A stretch of DNA of 64,000 bases, taken from Agrobacterium sp. AGB01 (lineage in GTDB: Bacteria > Pseudomonadota > Alphaproteobacteria > Rhizobiales > Rhizobiaceae). The notes below the pieces were generated by a model. The model was not told where the DNA came from, did not search any database, and saw nothing but the letters and a program-made list of their open reading frames with translations. Location: NCBI RefSeq assembly GCF_014851585.1, contig NZ_JACVAB010000005.1, positions 124,001 to 188,000 on the forward strand, read 5' to 3'. Made by a program: the position numbers and the translations under genes. Positions 54,149 to 62,261 of the stretch are shown piece after piece (position 1 is the first letter of the stretch; every line of letters starts with the position of its first letter).

Positions 54149-55444
54149 TCAGTCGTGTTGTTCGGTGCGTTGCAAGTTTGATGAATGCGCTGTCGTTCCA
54201 GGCGGGCCAATGAGGGACTGAACGCCTCCGGCGTAGTTGTCTCTTGTGTTGGCATCGACGACGGCAACCGGAGCGGCAAGGATCAGCCCGGCGGTGCTGC
54301 CCACCGCAACTGCCGTGCTTGTGGTTGCCGCGAGGATTGTGTCCCCAACGCCAATCTTGCTGTCCGTCAAAGTCTGTCCTTGGGAAATCCGCGCACCGAT
54401 AAGACGAACAATCTCGGGAGATTCCGCAAACTTGCCGTGATTGAGCCTGTCGCCGGATTTGATCGCGGTCAGATCAACAACGGATATCTGGCTCTCAGCC
54501 AGTTCCTTCTTGTAAGGAGACTGCTCGGGGTCGATGGAACCAAGCCTTGCGACGTCGCCCCACACCCTGCGGGACACGGCCAGTGCCCGGTCGTCCCGGG
54601 AGACAAACAATGTGAACTTGGGATGCTGTTTGCCCATATCGGAAATCTGCTGTCGAAAGACGTCGACATCGACATCAGGCGATGCCAGCATCACATTCTC
54701 GAACTTGGCTGGAAGGCCGTTATTACGGATGGCCATCTGACGAAGCGCCTCAAGGGCCAACCAGTTGCCCATGGAGTGGGCGAGGATGGAAACCTCCTTC
54801 ACCCGTACATCTTTGGCCAGATACTGAAACAGCATCTCCAGGGCATTGCGCGTGTAGTTGGTGCTCTCCCTGTCGTAACCATAAGCGAGTAGGCTTGCGC
54901 GCGACGGCCAGGTAACAAGAACCGGAGCGCTGGCAATTCCGGAATCCTGGACAATTTGGGCGAAGCGATAGACCGAGTCTTCAAAACGATTGTTGAAGCC
55001 GTGGATAAACACCAGCACACTTCCGTCACGGCTCTTGCGCACTGAAGCGGTCAACCATTTTCTGGCATCGTCGCGACTGATCTCATTTGCCTTCAATGTG
55101 GCGAAATCGGTCGCTGGATTGGAGGGTAACCTCTTCGGCCATGCAACCTCGCCAATCTTTCTGGCATTGCCTGGCGGTATGGAGACGGTGATCTCCGCGA
55201 AAGACGGAACCTTGGCGCGTTCGCCGGTAAACATTTCGCCTCTCACCGTTGAGCGGCTGCGGGTTGTTGTAACCAGCATGTCGACCCTGGTGGCGTTCGG
55301 TGCGCTGTCAGCAACCGGGACGAGAACGTTTTTGGCGTGGCCGCCACACCCGGCGAGCGCGGCAATAACCGTGCATGCGACAAGCCATTCCACTCGACAG
55401 GGAACGCGTCCATCTCGCAGTTCGTTTGTCTCGGCGCTGTTCAC
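54149..55444 (-). CDS. DUF900 alpha/beta hydrolase, predicted lipoprotein
   Basis: This is a 431-aa protein. A hydrophobic segment ends at a lipobox-like LAGC (about residue 33), so it is probably anchored in the membrane by lipid. The hydrolase part has 'VLVFIHGFNNRFEDSVYRFAQIV', 'VLVTWPSRAS', the nucleophile elbow 'ILAHSMGNWLALEAL', 'NVMLASPDVD' and 'LFVSRDDRAL', the DUF900 pattern. The GTG start at 55444 is preceded by AGGTGAACGA. Its substrate is unknown. It is the first gene of the row that includes MscS. Confidence 0.88.
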   Translation of the reverse strand: MNSAETNELRDGRVPCRVEWLVACTVIAALAGCGGHAKNVLVPVADSAPNATRVDMLVTTTRSRSTVRGEMFTGERAKVPSFAEITVSIPPGNARKIGEVAWPKRLPSNPATDFATLKANEISRDDARKWLTASVRKSRDGSVLVFIHGFNNRFEDSVYRFAQIVQDSGIASAPVLVTWPSRASLLAYGYDRESTNYTRNALEMLFQYLAKDVRVKEVSILAHSMGNWLALEALRQMAIRNNGLPAKFENVMLASPDVDVDVFRQQISDMGKQHPKFTLFVSRDDRALAVSRRVWGDVARLGSIDPEQSPYKKELAESQISVVDLTAIKSGDRLNHGKFAESPEIVRLIGARISQGQTLTDSKIGVGDTILAATTSTAVAVGSTAGLILAAPVAVVDANTRDNYAGGVQSLIGPPGTTAHSSNLQRTEQHD

Positions 55445-55525
55445 TCGTTCACCTGCCCTAGCTGCCAGAACTTTTCGCCACCATTTTCGGCACCAGGAAA
55501 ATCTATGCGAATGACGGGCGGCTTT

Positions 55526-55550
55526 CCCGTAACATCGGGTATGTTACGGG
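55526..55550. promoter_or_regulatory. Palindrome with GTAACAT half-sites
   Basis: CCCGTAACAT-CGGGT-ATGTTACGGG is a perfect 10-bp inverted repeat. Its half-site GTAACAT recurs at 55721 and at 58506. It could be an operator or a terminator-like hairpin. Confidence 0.5.
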
Positions 55551-55710
55551 GGGCAGCACTCCTCGTTGCAGGCAAGAAAGCTGCGAAACCGTTCGAGGCA
55601 ATCAAACGTCAGCGCCAGTTGCCTGATCGGGTGAGCATCTTTCCGGTGTCAACGAGACGACCCGCTGGTAGCGGCGGCATACGCTGGTCTCGGTCTCCGA
55701 TCCCCCACCC

Positions 55711-55729
55711 GTATCTTACGGTAACATAC
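55711..55729. promoter_or_regulatory. Operator-like palindrome before the efflux operon
   Basis: GTATCTTAC-G-GTAACATAC pairs at 8 of 9 positions and lies 81 nt upstream of the first gene of the efflux operon. The form, inverted 9-mers with a single central base, is common for TetR-family operators. Confidence 0.55.
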
Positions 55730-55809
55730 TGCACGAACTGCCCCTGATCACTGAATATGCCTTCAGGACATTCGGCGTCGCTGTGGCGCTTTGAGGGTGG
55801 GAGCGGACA

Positions 55810-56091
55810 ATGGATGAAAACGTGGCTGCGGTCAGGCTACGATTTCCGAAAAGAGCTCATGCGATTGACGAGCTCGCATTGCGAGACGTCGTGTTCTGCG
55901 AGATCTGCCGGGACTATGCCGAAGCCCAAAGTGAACTGGCCAAATGGAACACATCTCCGGATCCGGTTCGGGAGGAACGTATAGCCGAATACGGGGAACT
56001 GTTGGCAGCGCTTGGCAAAGAGATTGAAGACGCGCTCGACCGCGCCATTGTGGTCTCGATACATCGCCCAACCCGTCCCCGCCCTGCGTAA
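55810..56091 (+). CDS. Small hypothetical protein, first gene of the efflux operon
   Basis: This is a 93-aa acidic helical protein ('RDYAEAQSELAKWNTSPDP', 'GELLAALGKEIEDALDRAI'), probably a cytoplasmic coiled helix pair. I recognise no family. The ATG follows GGGAGCGGACA. It lies 33 bp before the HlyD gene on the same strand, a position that suggests an accessory or regulatory part of the efflux system. Confidence 0.7.
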   Translation: MDENVAAVRLRFPKRAHAIDELALRDVVFCEICRDYAEAQSELAKWNTSPDPVREERIAEYGELLAALGKEIEDALDRAIVVSIHRPTRPRPA

Positions 56092-56124
56092 GTCCATCAG
56101 ACACACAGTTAAAGGAACAAGATC

Positions 56125-57231
56125 GTGGTTTCCGAGACTATAGACGAGCCAGCACCTGCTTTGCCGCCTCGCAATCCCTTGCGGAAGGTCGCTCTCATTG
56201 TTGTTTTTTTGGCGTTGGGCCTGTTCGTACTCTCGGTCTTCATGGAGCGGCGGACACCCTCAACGTCTCAGGCGCAGGTCCAAGCCTATGTGGTTGGCAT
56301 TGCGCCTGAAGTGACAGGTCGTGTTGTGGAGGTGGGTGTTACGGACAACACACGCGTGGAGGCCGATCAGATATTGTTCCGGATCGATCCCCAGCGCTAC
56401 GAACTTGCGGTGAACGAGGCGGAAGCTGGCCTTGCCAGTGTCGGTCAATCAATCGGCGCATCAACTGCGGCGGTCGACGCTGCTCAGGCCAAACTCGTGC
56501 AGATACGAGCGGACAGAGATAATCTTCGCGACCAGTATGCCAGGGCCTCCGCACTCCTCAAGTCCGGCGTGTTTTCGAAGGCCCGCTTTGATACGGCCAA
56601 ATCCGCCTACGAGCAGGCGGAGGCTTCGGTCTCGGGGGCGGAAGCTGATCTAGCCAAGGCCCGCGAACAGCTTGGTCCTTCCGGAAACGACAATCCACAG
56701 CTGCGTGCTGCCCTTGCGGGACTGGAAAAGGCACGGCTGGATCTGATGCATACGACCGTGCGGGCGCCGTCGCCTGGAGTTGTCACCAATCTTCAGCTCA
56801 CCACAGGGAAGGTTTTACCCGCGGGTCAACCGGCCATGACATTCATTGATGTCGGCACCATCTGGATCAATGCCGCGTTCAAGGAAAACAGCCTCGAAAA
56901 TGTCGTCGTTGGCAACAGGGCGGAAATCCTTTTTGATGCCCTTCCCGGGCGCCTGTTTCCCGCTACGGTGGAGAGCGTTGGCTTCGGCGTGTCGCAAGGC
57001 AACACGGATCCGAGCACTGGATTGCCCACCATCAGGAGTGAGAGCGGCTGGGTCAAAGAAGCACAGCGGTTCCCTGTTCGTCTCAACATCGCCGAAGCCG
57101 ACAGACCACAGGGTGGTGTACGCTACGGTTCGCAGGCGACGGTCATCATCTATACCGGGGACAATCCGGTGACAAATGCGTGGGGATCGCTGTGGGTCCG
57201 CATCGTGTCGGTACTGACCTATGTCAACTGA
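56125..57231 (+). CDS. HlyD family efflux periplasmic adaptor
   Basis: This is a 368-aa membrane-fusion protein. One transmembrane helix is near residues 20-38. The biotinyl-lipoyl part is 'AYVVGIAPEVTGRVVEVGVTDNTRVEADQILFRIDPQRYEL', a helical hairpin (residues about 95-190) and 'TTVRAPSPGVVTNLQLTTGKVLPAGQP' follow, like EmrA/AaeA adaptors. The GTG start at 56125 follows AAAGGAAC. It overlaps the DUF2955 gene by 11 bp and delivers substrate from that pump across the periplasm. An outer-membrane partner is not seen in the window. Confidence 0.92.
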   Translation: MVSETIDEPAPALPPRNPLRKVALIVVFLALGLFVLSVFMERRTPSTSQAQVQAYVVGIAPEVTGRVVEVGVTDNTRVEADQILFRIDPQRYELAVNEAEAGLASVGQSIGASTAAVDAAQAKLVQIRADRDNLRDQYARASALLKSGVFSKARFDTAKSAYEQAEASVSGAEADLAKAREQLGPSGNDNPQLRAALAGLEKARLDLMHTTVRAPSPGVVTNLQLTTGKVLPAGQPAMTFIDVGTIWINAAFKENSLENVVVGNRAEILFDALPGRLFPATVESVGFGVSQGNTDPSTGLPTIRSESGWVKEAQRFPVRLNIAEADRPQGGVRYGSQATVIIYTGDNPVTNAWGSLWVRIVSVLTYVN

Positions 57232-58243
57232 CACCACCGCTGCAAAGCAGAAGCGAAAGGGATTGCGGGTCGCTCTTGCAGTCTCGTTCGGCTTTGTGCT
57301 GGCGGTGTACTGGACGGCTTTCATACCGTTTCTCGGACCGCTTTTTGCTGCACAGTTTCTACTGGCGAGCTCTCGACCAATGCCGCTTGGCAAGACTGTC
57401 GGTGCAGCCATTGTCATCCTGGTCGCCGGAATTGCGATGATGGTTTTGACCAGCAGCCTCGGCGACCGTCCAGCACCTTTTCTCCTCCTCCTGGGACTGA
57501 CCTATTTTCTGTGTTTTGCAGTGCAAACCTCTGGCAAGGGCGGGCCGGCTGTCTTTCTCGTACTGGTCGTTGCTATCGTGGTACCGCTTCTCGGCATCCT
57601 GAATAAGGAACTAGCCAATTCCATACTGTCGATCCTTGTCGGTGGCGTGCTGTCGGGCACGCTTTTAATGTGGCTGGCCCACGCCATTATTCCTGAACCC
57701 GCTTGTTGCGAAGACAACACCGAGCGGTTGCCTGCTCAACCGATGGATTTACTGCGAGCATTTGCAAATACGCTGATCCTTCTGACGTCTGTTGTGATCT
57801 GCCTTACGAGCAATAATCTGACAGCTGCGGCGGTCATTCCCATTACCGTCGCATCTCTGCTTGGCCAGCTCGATGTCGCCGTTGGCACAAGAGCGGCATT
57901 CGGCCTCGTCGTCGTTAACCTGCTCGGCGGCTTTGTGGCATCTGCGGCCTATGCGGCACTGACCCTTCGTCCAAACCTGCTGTCGATCTTTCTGATTGTG
58001 CTGGGCGTTGCGCTTTTCTTGGGTGGCAGGGCAGCAGCAATGACGAAAGACGCGCCGCTGTTTGCCGGTGCATTGACCATTTTCCTCATCTTGTTCGGGC
58101 TTGGTGTCTCACCTCTACCCGGCACTGCTGCCGAAAGCTTCGCTACCCGCATTGTCTATATCGCCGCGGCTTTGATCTACGCTCTTTTGCTCGCCACCAT
58201 TCTGTGGTCAAGGAGGCCAGATCCGAGACGGATAAATCCATGA
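57221..58243 (+). CDS. DUF2955 inner-membrane efflux protein
   Basis: This is a 340-aa protein with about ten hydrophobic helices arranged in two similar halves, as in FUSC/AaeB-type proteins. It has the DUF2955 pattern ('VYWTAFIPFLGPLFAAQFLLASSRPMPLGKTVGAAIVIL'). DUF2955 genes typically sit next to HlyD adaptors, and the pair is thought to export aromatic acids or similar compounds; that is inference. It overlaps the HlyD gene by 11 bp and ends the operon. Confidence 0.85.
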   Translation: MSTDTTAAKQKRKGLRVALAVSFGFVLAVYWTAFIPFLGPLFAAQFLLASSRPMPLGKTVGAAIVILVAGIAMMVLTSSLGDRPAPFLLLLGLTYFLCFAVQTSGKGGPAVFLVLVVAIVVPLLGILNKELANSILSILVGGVLSGTLLMWLAHAIIPEPACCEDNTERLPAQPMDLLRAFANTLILLTSVVICLTSNNLTAAAVIPITVASLLGQLDVAVGTRAAFGLVVVNLLGGFVASAAYAALTLRPNLLSIFLIVLGVALFLGGRAAAMTKDAPLFAGALTIFLILFGLGVSPLPGTAAESFATRIVYIAAALIYALLLATILWSRRPDPRRINP

Positions 58244-58605
58244 GATGTGCTGTCTGATTTGATCAGTCCGGTCAGAAAAGCGCCTCTGCAGGCGCCTTGG
58301 CAGTGCGAGCCTTCAAGGGGTCAGACCCAATGGGCTCAATATTTGAGAACTGCCTCTGCCGATGTTCGTGAATTCAAAAGATCTTCGGGACTCGAGCAAG
58401 CGGGGCCATGACTGGCTCCGCCAGACGCGCTTGCAGCCTTGAGCCATCAGGCTAGTGAGCAGGAGCGATGCTGCAACACAGTGCCCGCTCAGCCCCGATG
58501 TTACTGTAACATACACTCCGGATCGGGACTGCGACCACGCCTTGCTATAACATCTGCGCTGTCATCTGCAGTCTGAATGAGTGTCCGCGCACAAGGAGGA
58601 AAGAG
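58244..58605. other. Intergenic region before the DUF3300 gene
   Basis: The 362 bp contain the palindrome at 58498-58512. No gene is supported; the frames are short and on the wrong strand. Confidence 0.45.
58498..58512. promoter_or_regulatory. GTAACAT palindrome before the DUF3300 gene
   Basis: ATGTTAC-T-GTAACAT is a perfect 7-bp inverted repeat with a one-base centre, 93 nt before the DUF3300 start. It has the same half-site as the elements before the efflux operon. Confidence 0.55.
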
Positions 58606-59922
58606 ATGAAAAAGTCTCACGCACTGTTTCTTCTCGCCACGAGCCTGTGCGTGCCCATTACGGGCCTGCCATCGACGCCATATGCCATTCCGACTGCAGC
58701 TGCGCAGGATAAAGCCGCTGCCGATCCGGCAGAGGAAGCGTCGGCCCCCTTAAGTGAAGACGAACTGGAAATCCTCGTTGCCCGGATTGCCCTTTATCCG
58801 GACGAGCTGGTCGCACTCGTCACTTCGGCCTCGCAATACCCGCTGCAGATCGTGGAAGCAGCGCGGTTTCTCGAGGGGATCAAGACGCAACCAAGTATCA
58901 AGCCGAAGACCACCTGGGACGGTAGTGTGGTCTCGCTGTTGAACTATCCGCAGATCGTGACGATGATGAGCGAGGATCTAGACTGGACGCAGTCGCTCGG
59001 AGAGGCGCTCGCCTATCAGCAGAAGGACGTTCTCGTTGCTATTCAACAACTGCGCGATAAGGCGGTGGTTGACGGTATCATCAAGACGGATGACAAGATT
59101 AAGGTGTCGGAGGAAAACAACAACGTAGTCATCGTCTCCGCCAGCCCGGAAAAAATCTACGTCCCCCAGTATGCTCCCGAGATGCTTTACGAGCCCGGTT
59201 ATGCAGCCGTGCCAATCGCATATTATCCAGAGCCCTATCCAAGCTACTACTACCCCACTGCGACGTTCTTCGCAGGCGTGGTTACGGGGGCTGTCTGGGC
59301 GGCTGCAGTCGACTGGAACCGCTGGGGCGTCTGGGGCGGCCGCTGGAACGGTAATGTCGATATCGATTGCAACAAATGCTTCAACAACATCAATGGCAAA
59401 GTCAATATCAACGACATTGACTGGAAGAATGTCGACCGTAGCAAAATCAAGTTCGATCGCGCGCAGTTCGACAAGATGGATCGTGGTGCTTTCCGTAGAA
59501 ATATTGAAGCGAACCCCGCGAACGGGCTGGGTGCCCGAATTCGCGACCGTTCCGCAACGATCCGTGACAATCCCGGGAAAGTCACCGTTAGTGACGTCCG
59601 CAGGAGCAAGATCGATGCAGACAAAGGTGCATCTGATCGCGGCAAGGGCAGAAATGTGAAGACGGCGCAGGACCGCCGTCCGCAAACCGCACACACTAAG
59701 GTCGAAAATACCCGGCTCAAAACCAATGCCAACCGACCGGTGGCGAGACCGAAGCCGGCGGCAAGAGTGGACAATCGTCCAAGTAGGCCATCGGCACTGG
59801 GCCAGGTGGATAGCGGCAGACGCGTTCAGATGCAGTCGATGAGGGGGCGGCAGGCGATGGGTGATGGCGGTCGCGGCGCAGCTAGGGAAATCAGAGGCGA
59901 CGGTGGTGGACGTCGCCGATAA
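58606..59922 (+). CDS. DUF3300 domain exported protein
   Basis: This is a 438-aa secreted protein. After a signal peptide of about 35 residues, the DUF3300 domain occupies about 45-200: 'LEILVARIALYPDELVALVTSASQYPLQIVEAARFLEGI', 'AYQQKDVLVAIQQLRDKAV', 'VIVSASPEKIYVPQYAPEMLYEPGY'. The following region is rich in Tyr, Trp, Asn and Gly, and the C-terminal 150 residues are basic and repetitive, probably disordered. Function is unknown; the protein is likely periplasmic or outer-surface. Ribosome site AAGGAGGAAAG is near-perfect. The DUF2950 gene follows after 15 bp, and the pair is a known genomic association. Confidence 0.9.
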   Translation: MKKSHALFLLATSLCVPITGLPSTPYAIPTAAAQDKAAADPAEEASAPLSEDELEILVARIALYPDELVALVTSASQYPLQIVEAARFLEGIKTQPSIKPKTTWDGSVVSLLNYPQIVTMMSEDLDWTQSLGEALAYQQKDVLVAIQQLRDKAVVDGIIKTDDKIKVSEENNNVVIVSASPEKIYVPQYAPEMLYEPGYAAVPIAYYPEPYPSYYYPTATFFAGVVTGAVWAAAVDWNRWGVWGGRWNGNVDIDCNKCFNNINGKVNINDIDWKNVDRSKIKFDRAQFDKMDRGAFRRNIEANPANGLGARIRDRSATIRDNPGKVTVSDVRRSKIDADKGASDRGKGRNVKTAQDRRPQTAHTKVENTRLKTNANRPVARPKPAARVDNRPSRPSALGQVDSGRRVQMQSMRGRQAMGDGGRGAAREIRGDGGGRRR

Positions 59923-59937
59923 CAACATCAAGATGGG

Positions 59938-60906
59938 ATGGACGTCATGACCAATTCATTGAGACCTGCGCTGTTGGGTTGCGTGTTTGCTGCCACTTTG
60001 GGCCTCACGGTCAGTCCGGTGTCCTCGGCCAAGGGGGAGAGATCGGAGGCAAGTGCGATTTTCGGGTTCGCCTCGCGAAGCGATCCCCTGGTTTTCTCAA
60101 CGCCGGAAGACGCCGCCGAGGCCCTAAAGTCAGCGCTCGCCGCCGACGACTTCGAAAAGTTCGTGACCATTCTCGGTATCGATGGGGCGAAAGTCCGTGG
60201 GGACAAAAGCGTGATGGACAGCTATGCGCAGATCAGGGATGGAGCTGCTAACAAGGTGGTTTTGAAGGATGGTGATGGGCGCGTGCTTGTCGAGATTGGC
60301 GCCAGGCTCTGGCCGCTACCATTTCCAATAGTGAAGATCGATGAGCGCAAGTGGAGCTTCGACACCTACGCGGGATTTGAGGAGATAATTCACCGCCGTG
60401 TCGGCGAAAACGAGCTGCAGACCATCGCGACCGTTCAGGCCTATGTCGGTGCTCAAGAGGAATACCGCTCGCAGGATCGCGACGGGGACGGTGTCCTAGA
60501 GTACGCGCAGAGGCTCATCAGCAGCGACGGGAATATGGATGGCCTTTATTGGCCGTCCGATCTGGGGGTGGGCGACAGCCCGGCGGGCAGTGCACTTGAA
60601 AACGATGCCGCGCTCGACAAGGCAAAGCGGGGTGAGGGCTATTATGGCTATCGCTACCGGATCATCTCACGACAAGGTTCCAATATAGCAGGTGGCAAGC
60701 ACGACTATCTCATCAACGGCAACATGATCGCGGGTTTCGCGCTCATTGCATGGCCAATCCGATACGGTGAAACCGGCGTGCACACCTTCGCGGTAAACGC
60801 CAATGGAACTGTCTATCAGGTGGATCTGGGACGCAATACCGAAAAGACGGCCGAGGGTATCATGACTTTCAACCCTGATGACAGTTGGGAACTGATAGTG
60901 GACTGA
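59938..60906 (+). CDS. DUF2950 domain exported protein
   Basis: This is a 322-aa secreted protein. The signal peptide covers residues 1-30. The DUF2950 body has 'VFSTPEDAAEALKSALAADDFEKFVTILG', 'RKWSFDTYAGFEEIIHRRVGENELQTIATVQAYVGAQEEYRS' and 'GYYGYRYRIISRQG'. The role is unknown. ATGs at 59938 and 59947 are both possible. It is co-transcribed with the DUF3300 gene. Confidence 0.9.
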   Translation: MDVMTNSLRPALLGCVFAATLGLTVSPVSSAKGERSEASAIFGFASRSDPLVFSTPEDAAEALKSALAADDFEKFVTILGIDGAKVRGDKSVMDSYAQIRDGAANKVVLKDGDGRVLVEIGARLWPLPFPIVKIDERKWSFDTYAGFEEIIHRRVGENELQTIATVQAYVGAQEEYRSQDRDGDGVLEYAQRLISSDGNMDGLYWPSDLGVGDSPAGSALENDAALDKAKRGEGYYGYRYRIISRQGSNIAGGKHDYLINGNMIAGFALIAWPIRYGETGVHTFAVNANGTVYQVDLGRNTEKTAEGIMTFNPDDSWELIVD

Positions 60907-61154
60907 CCGGGATCACAGCACGGGGAAGCGTCCAAAGGCGCGCTTTGGCGCCCATTCAGACTTCGAAACCTCATGCCCGTTGGTCCACCGGTGTGCATTT
61001 GCATGAGACGCGCCCGAACGTCATATGCGATATTTGACACCGATGCTGAAAGTGCGAGCCCTGGGACGGGTGGCCATCAGGATCGCCCGAACCAGAGAAA
61101 TCGTCGCCTTTGAAGGAATGAGCAAAAGCCGGGCGCTCACCAGCGCACGTTGGG

Positions 61155-62174
61155 TCAAGGCAGTTGTTGCGTAGCAGTGACCGCTGTCACTGACAGGGAT
61201 TGCCCCTTGCCTCTTACCGCATAACTGCCGAGCGGTTCGGTCGTCGCAAATTCCATGGGCGGGAACTGACTGAGTAAGCTGTCTGAAATGAGAAAGCTCT
61301 TACCCAGTTCTCGGGCAAGCCCCTCAATCCTCGCTGTTGTGTTGACGGTGTCACCGAAATAGGTGATTTTACGATGATCCAAGCCAATTTCTGCGACGAT
61401 GACCGGTCCGCCATGCAGAGCAGCCCGCAAACGGGGAACTTCCCCGAATTCAGTGATCCAGAAATCTTCTTTCGCTTGAATGGCCTCAAAAATGTGTAGG
61501 ACGCATCGAATGCTTGCAGACCGGTGTATTCCCTTTCTGAAATGCCATGTGATCAGGGCCGCATCACCGATGTAATCATCAACTGCGCCTTCGAACCGGC
61601 GAACCGACAATGCAACAGTTTTCAAGAATTCACCGAGATATTGCTGGGTTCGCAAGTCGCCAAAGCGCTCTGCGTAACTTGTCGATCCCATGAGATCGAC
61701 GAGGAGAAAAACCCTGTTTTCTGATTGTGGCCGCCGATAACGGCTTAGAAGGAGACTGGAGAATACCTCGGGTCCCACAAGGTCTCTCATGCGCAACACG
61801 AAAACAATAAGTGCGGAAACAATGAGAGCATAGACAAGGATCCCACCCGTTGGGAGGACAGAACCCAACCACGAGTCTAGAAAACCAAACAACCAGAGCA
61901 GCGTCCCGACAACAAAAGTGCCAATCACAATGGTCACTATGTTGAGCAGGAGCGTGAGCAGGAAGTATGCCGCGGTAGGAAGTCCCATGAGCCAGAGGCG
62001 AAATCGTACCAGAATCAGATCCTGCTCGAACGCCAGAACAAGGCCGATGATGCCGACTGCATATGCAGCCCCGATTGAAGCGTTACCGCCGAAAATAAAG
62101 GTACTGTAGAGAGCACCGCTCGCTGCTGCAATTGCGAGAGCGCATAGCCATCCGAACAGTGAAAATCGACTCAT
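61155..62174 (-). CDS. Class III adenylate/guanylate cyclase, membrane-anchored
   Basis: This is a 339-aa protein with about four to five transmembrane helices in the first 150 residues and a cytoplasmic class III cyclase domain after them. 'LLVDLMGSTSYAERFGDLRTQQYL' and 'GAVDDYIGDAALITW' supply the two metal-binding aspartates; 'YFGDTVNTTARIEGLARELG' is the dimer/substrate region. The ATG at 62174 follows AGGAGCGAGT. The next gene upstream on this strand encodes a TolB/TPR protein, a partnership often found with such cyclases. It makes cAMP or cGMP; which one cannot be decided here. Confidence 0.9.
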   Translation of the reverse strand: MSRFSLFGWLCALAIAAASGALYSTFIFGGNASIGAAYAVGIIGLVLAFEQDLILVRFRLWLMGLPTAAYFLLTLLLNIVTIVIGTFVVGTLLWLFGFLDSWLGSVLPTGGILVYALIVSALIVFVLRMRDLVGPEVFSSLLLSRYRRPQSENRVFLLVDLMGSTSYAERFGDLRTQQYLGEFLKTVALSVRRFEGAVDDYIGDAALITWHFRKGIHRSASIRCVLHIFEAIQAKEDFWITEFGEVPRLRAALHGGPVIVAEIGLDHRKITYFGDTVNTTARIEGLARELGKSFLISDSLLSQFPPMEFATTEPLGSYAVRGKGQSLSVTAVTATQQLP

Positions 62175-62261
62175 ACTCGCTCCTGAAAAATATAAGCCGC
62201 TTATTTCTGCACCTCCCACCGGCGTGCGCGGGCGCGGGGAGGTTCCTGTTGGACATGGGCC

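Larger units (their letters stand above)
55445..55809. other. Divergent regulatory region with two palindromes
   Basis: This 365-bp region separates the DUF900 gene from the efflux operon. It carries the GTAACAT palindromes at 55526-55550 and 55711-55729. No gene is supported. Confidence 0.5.
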
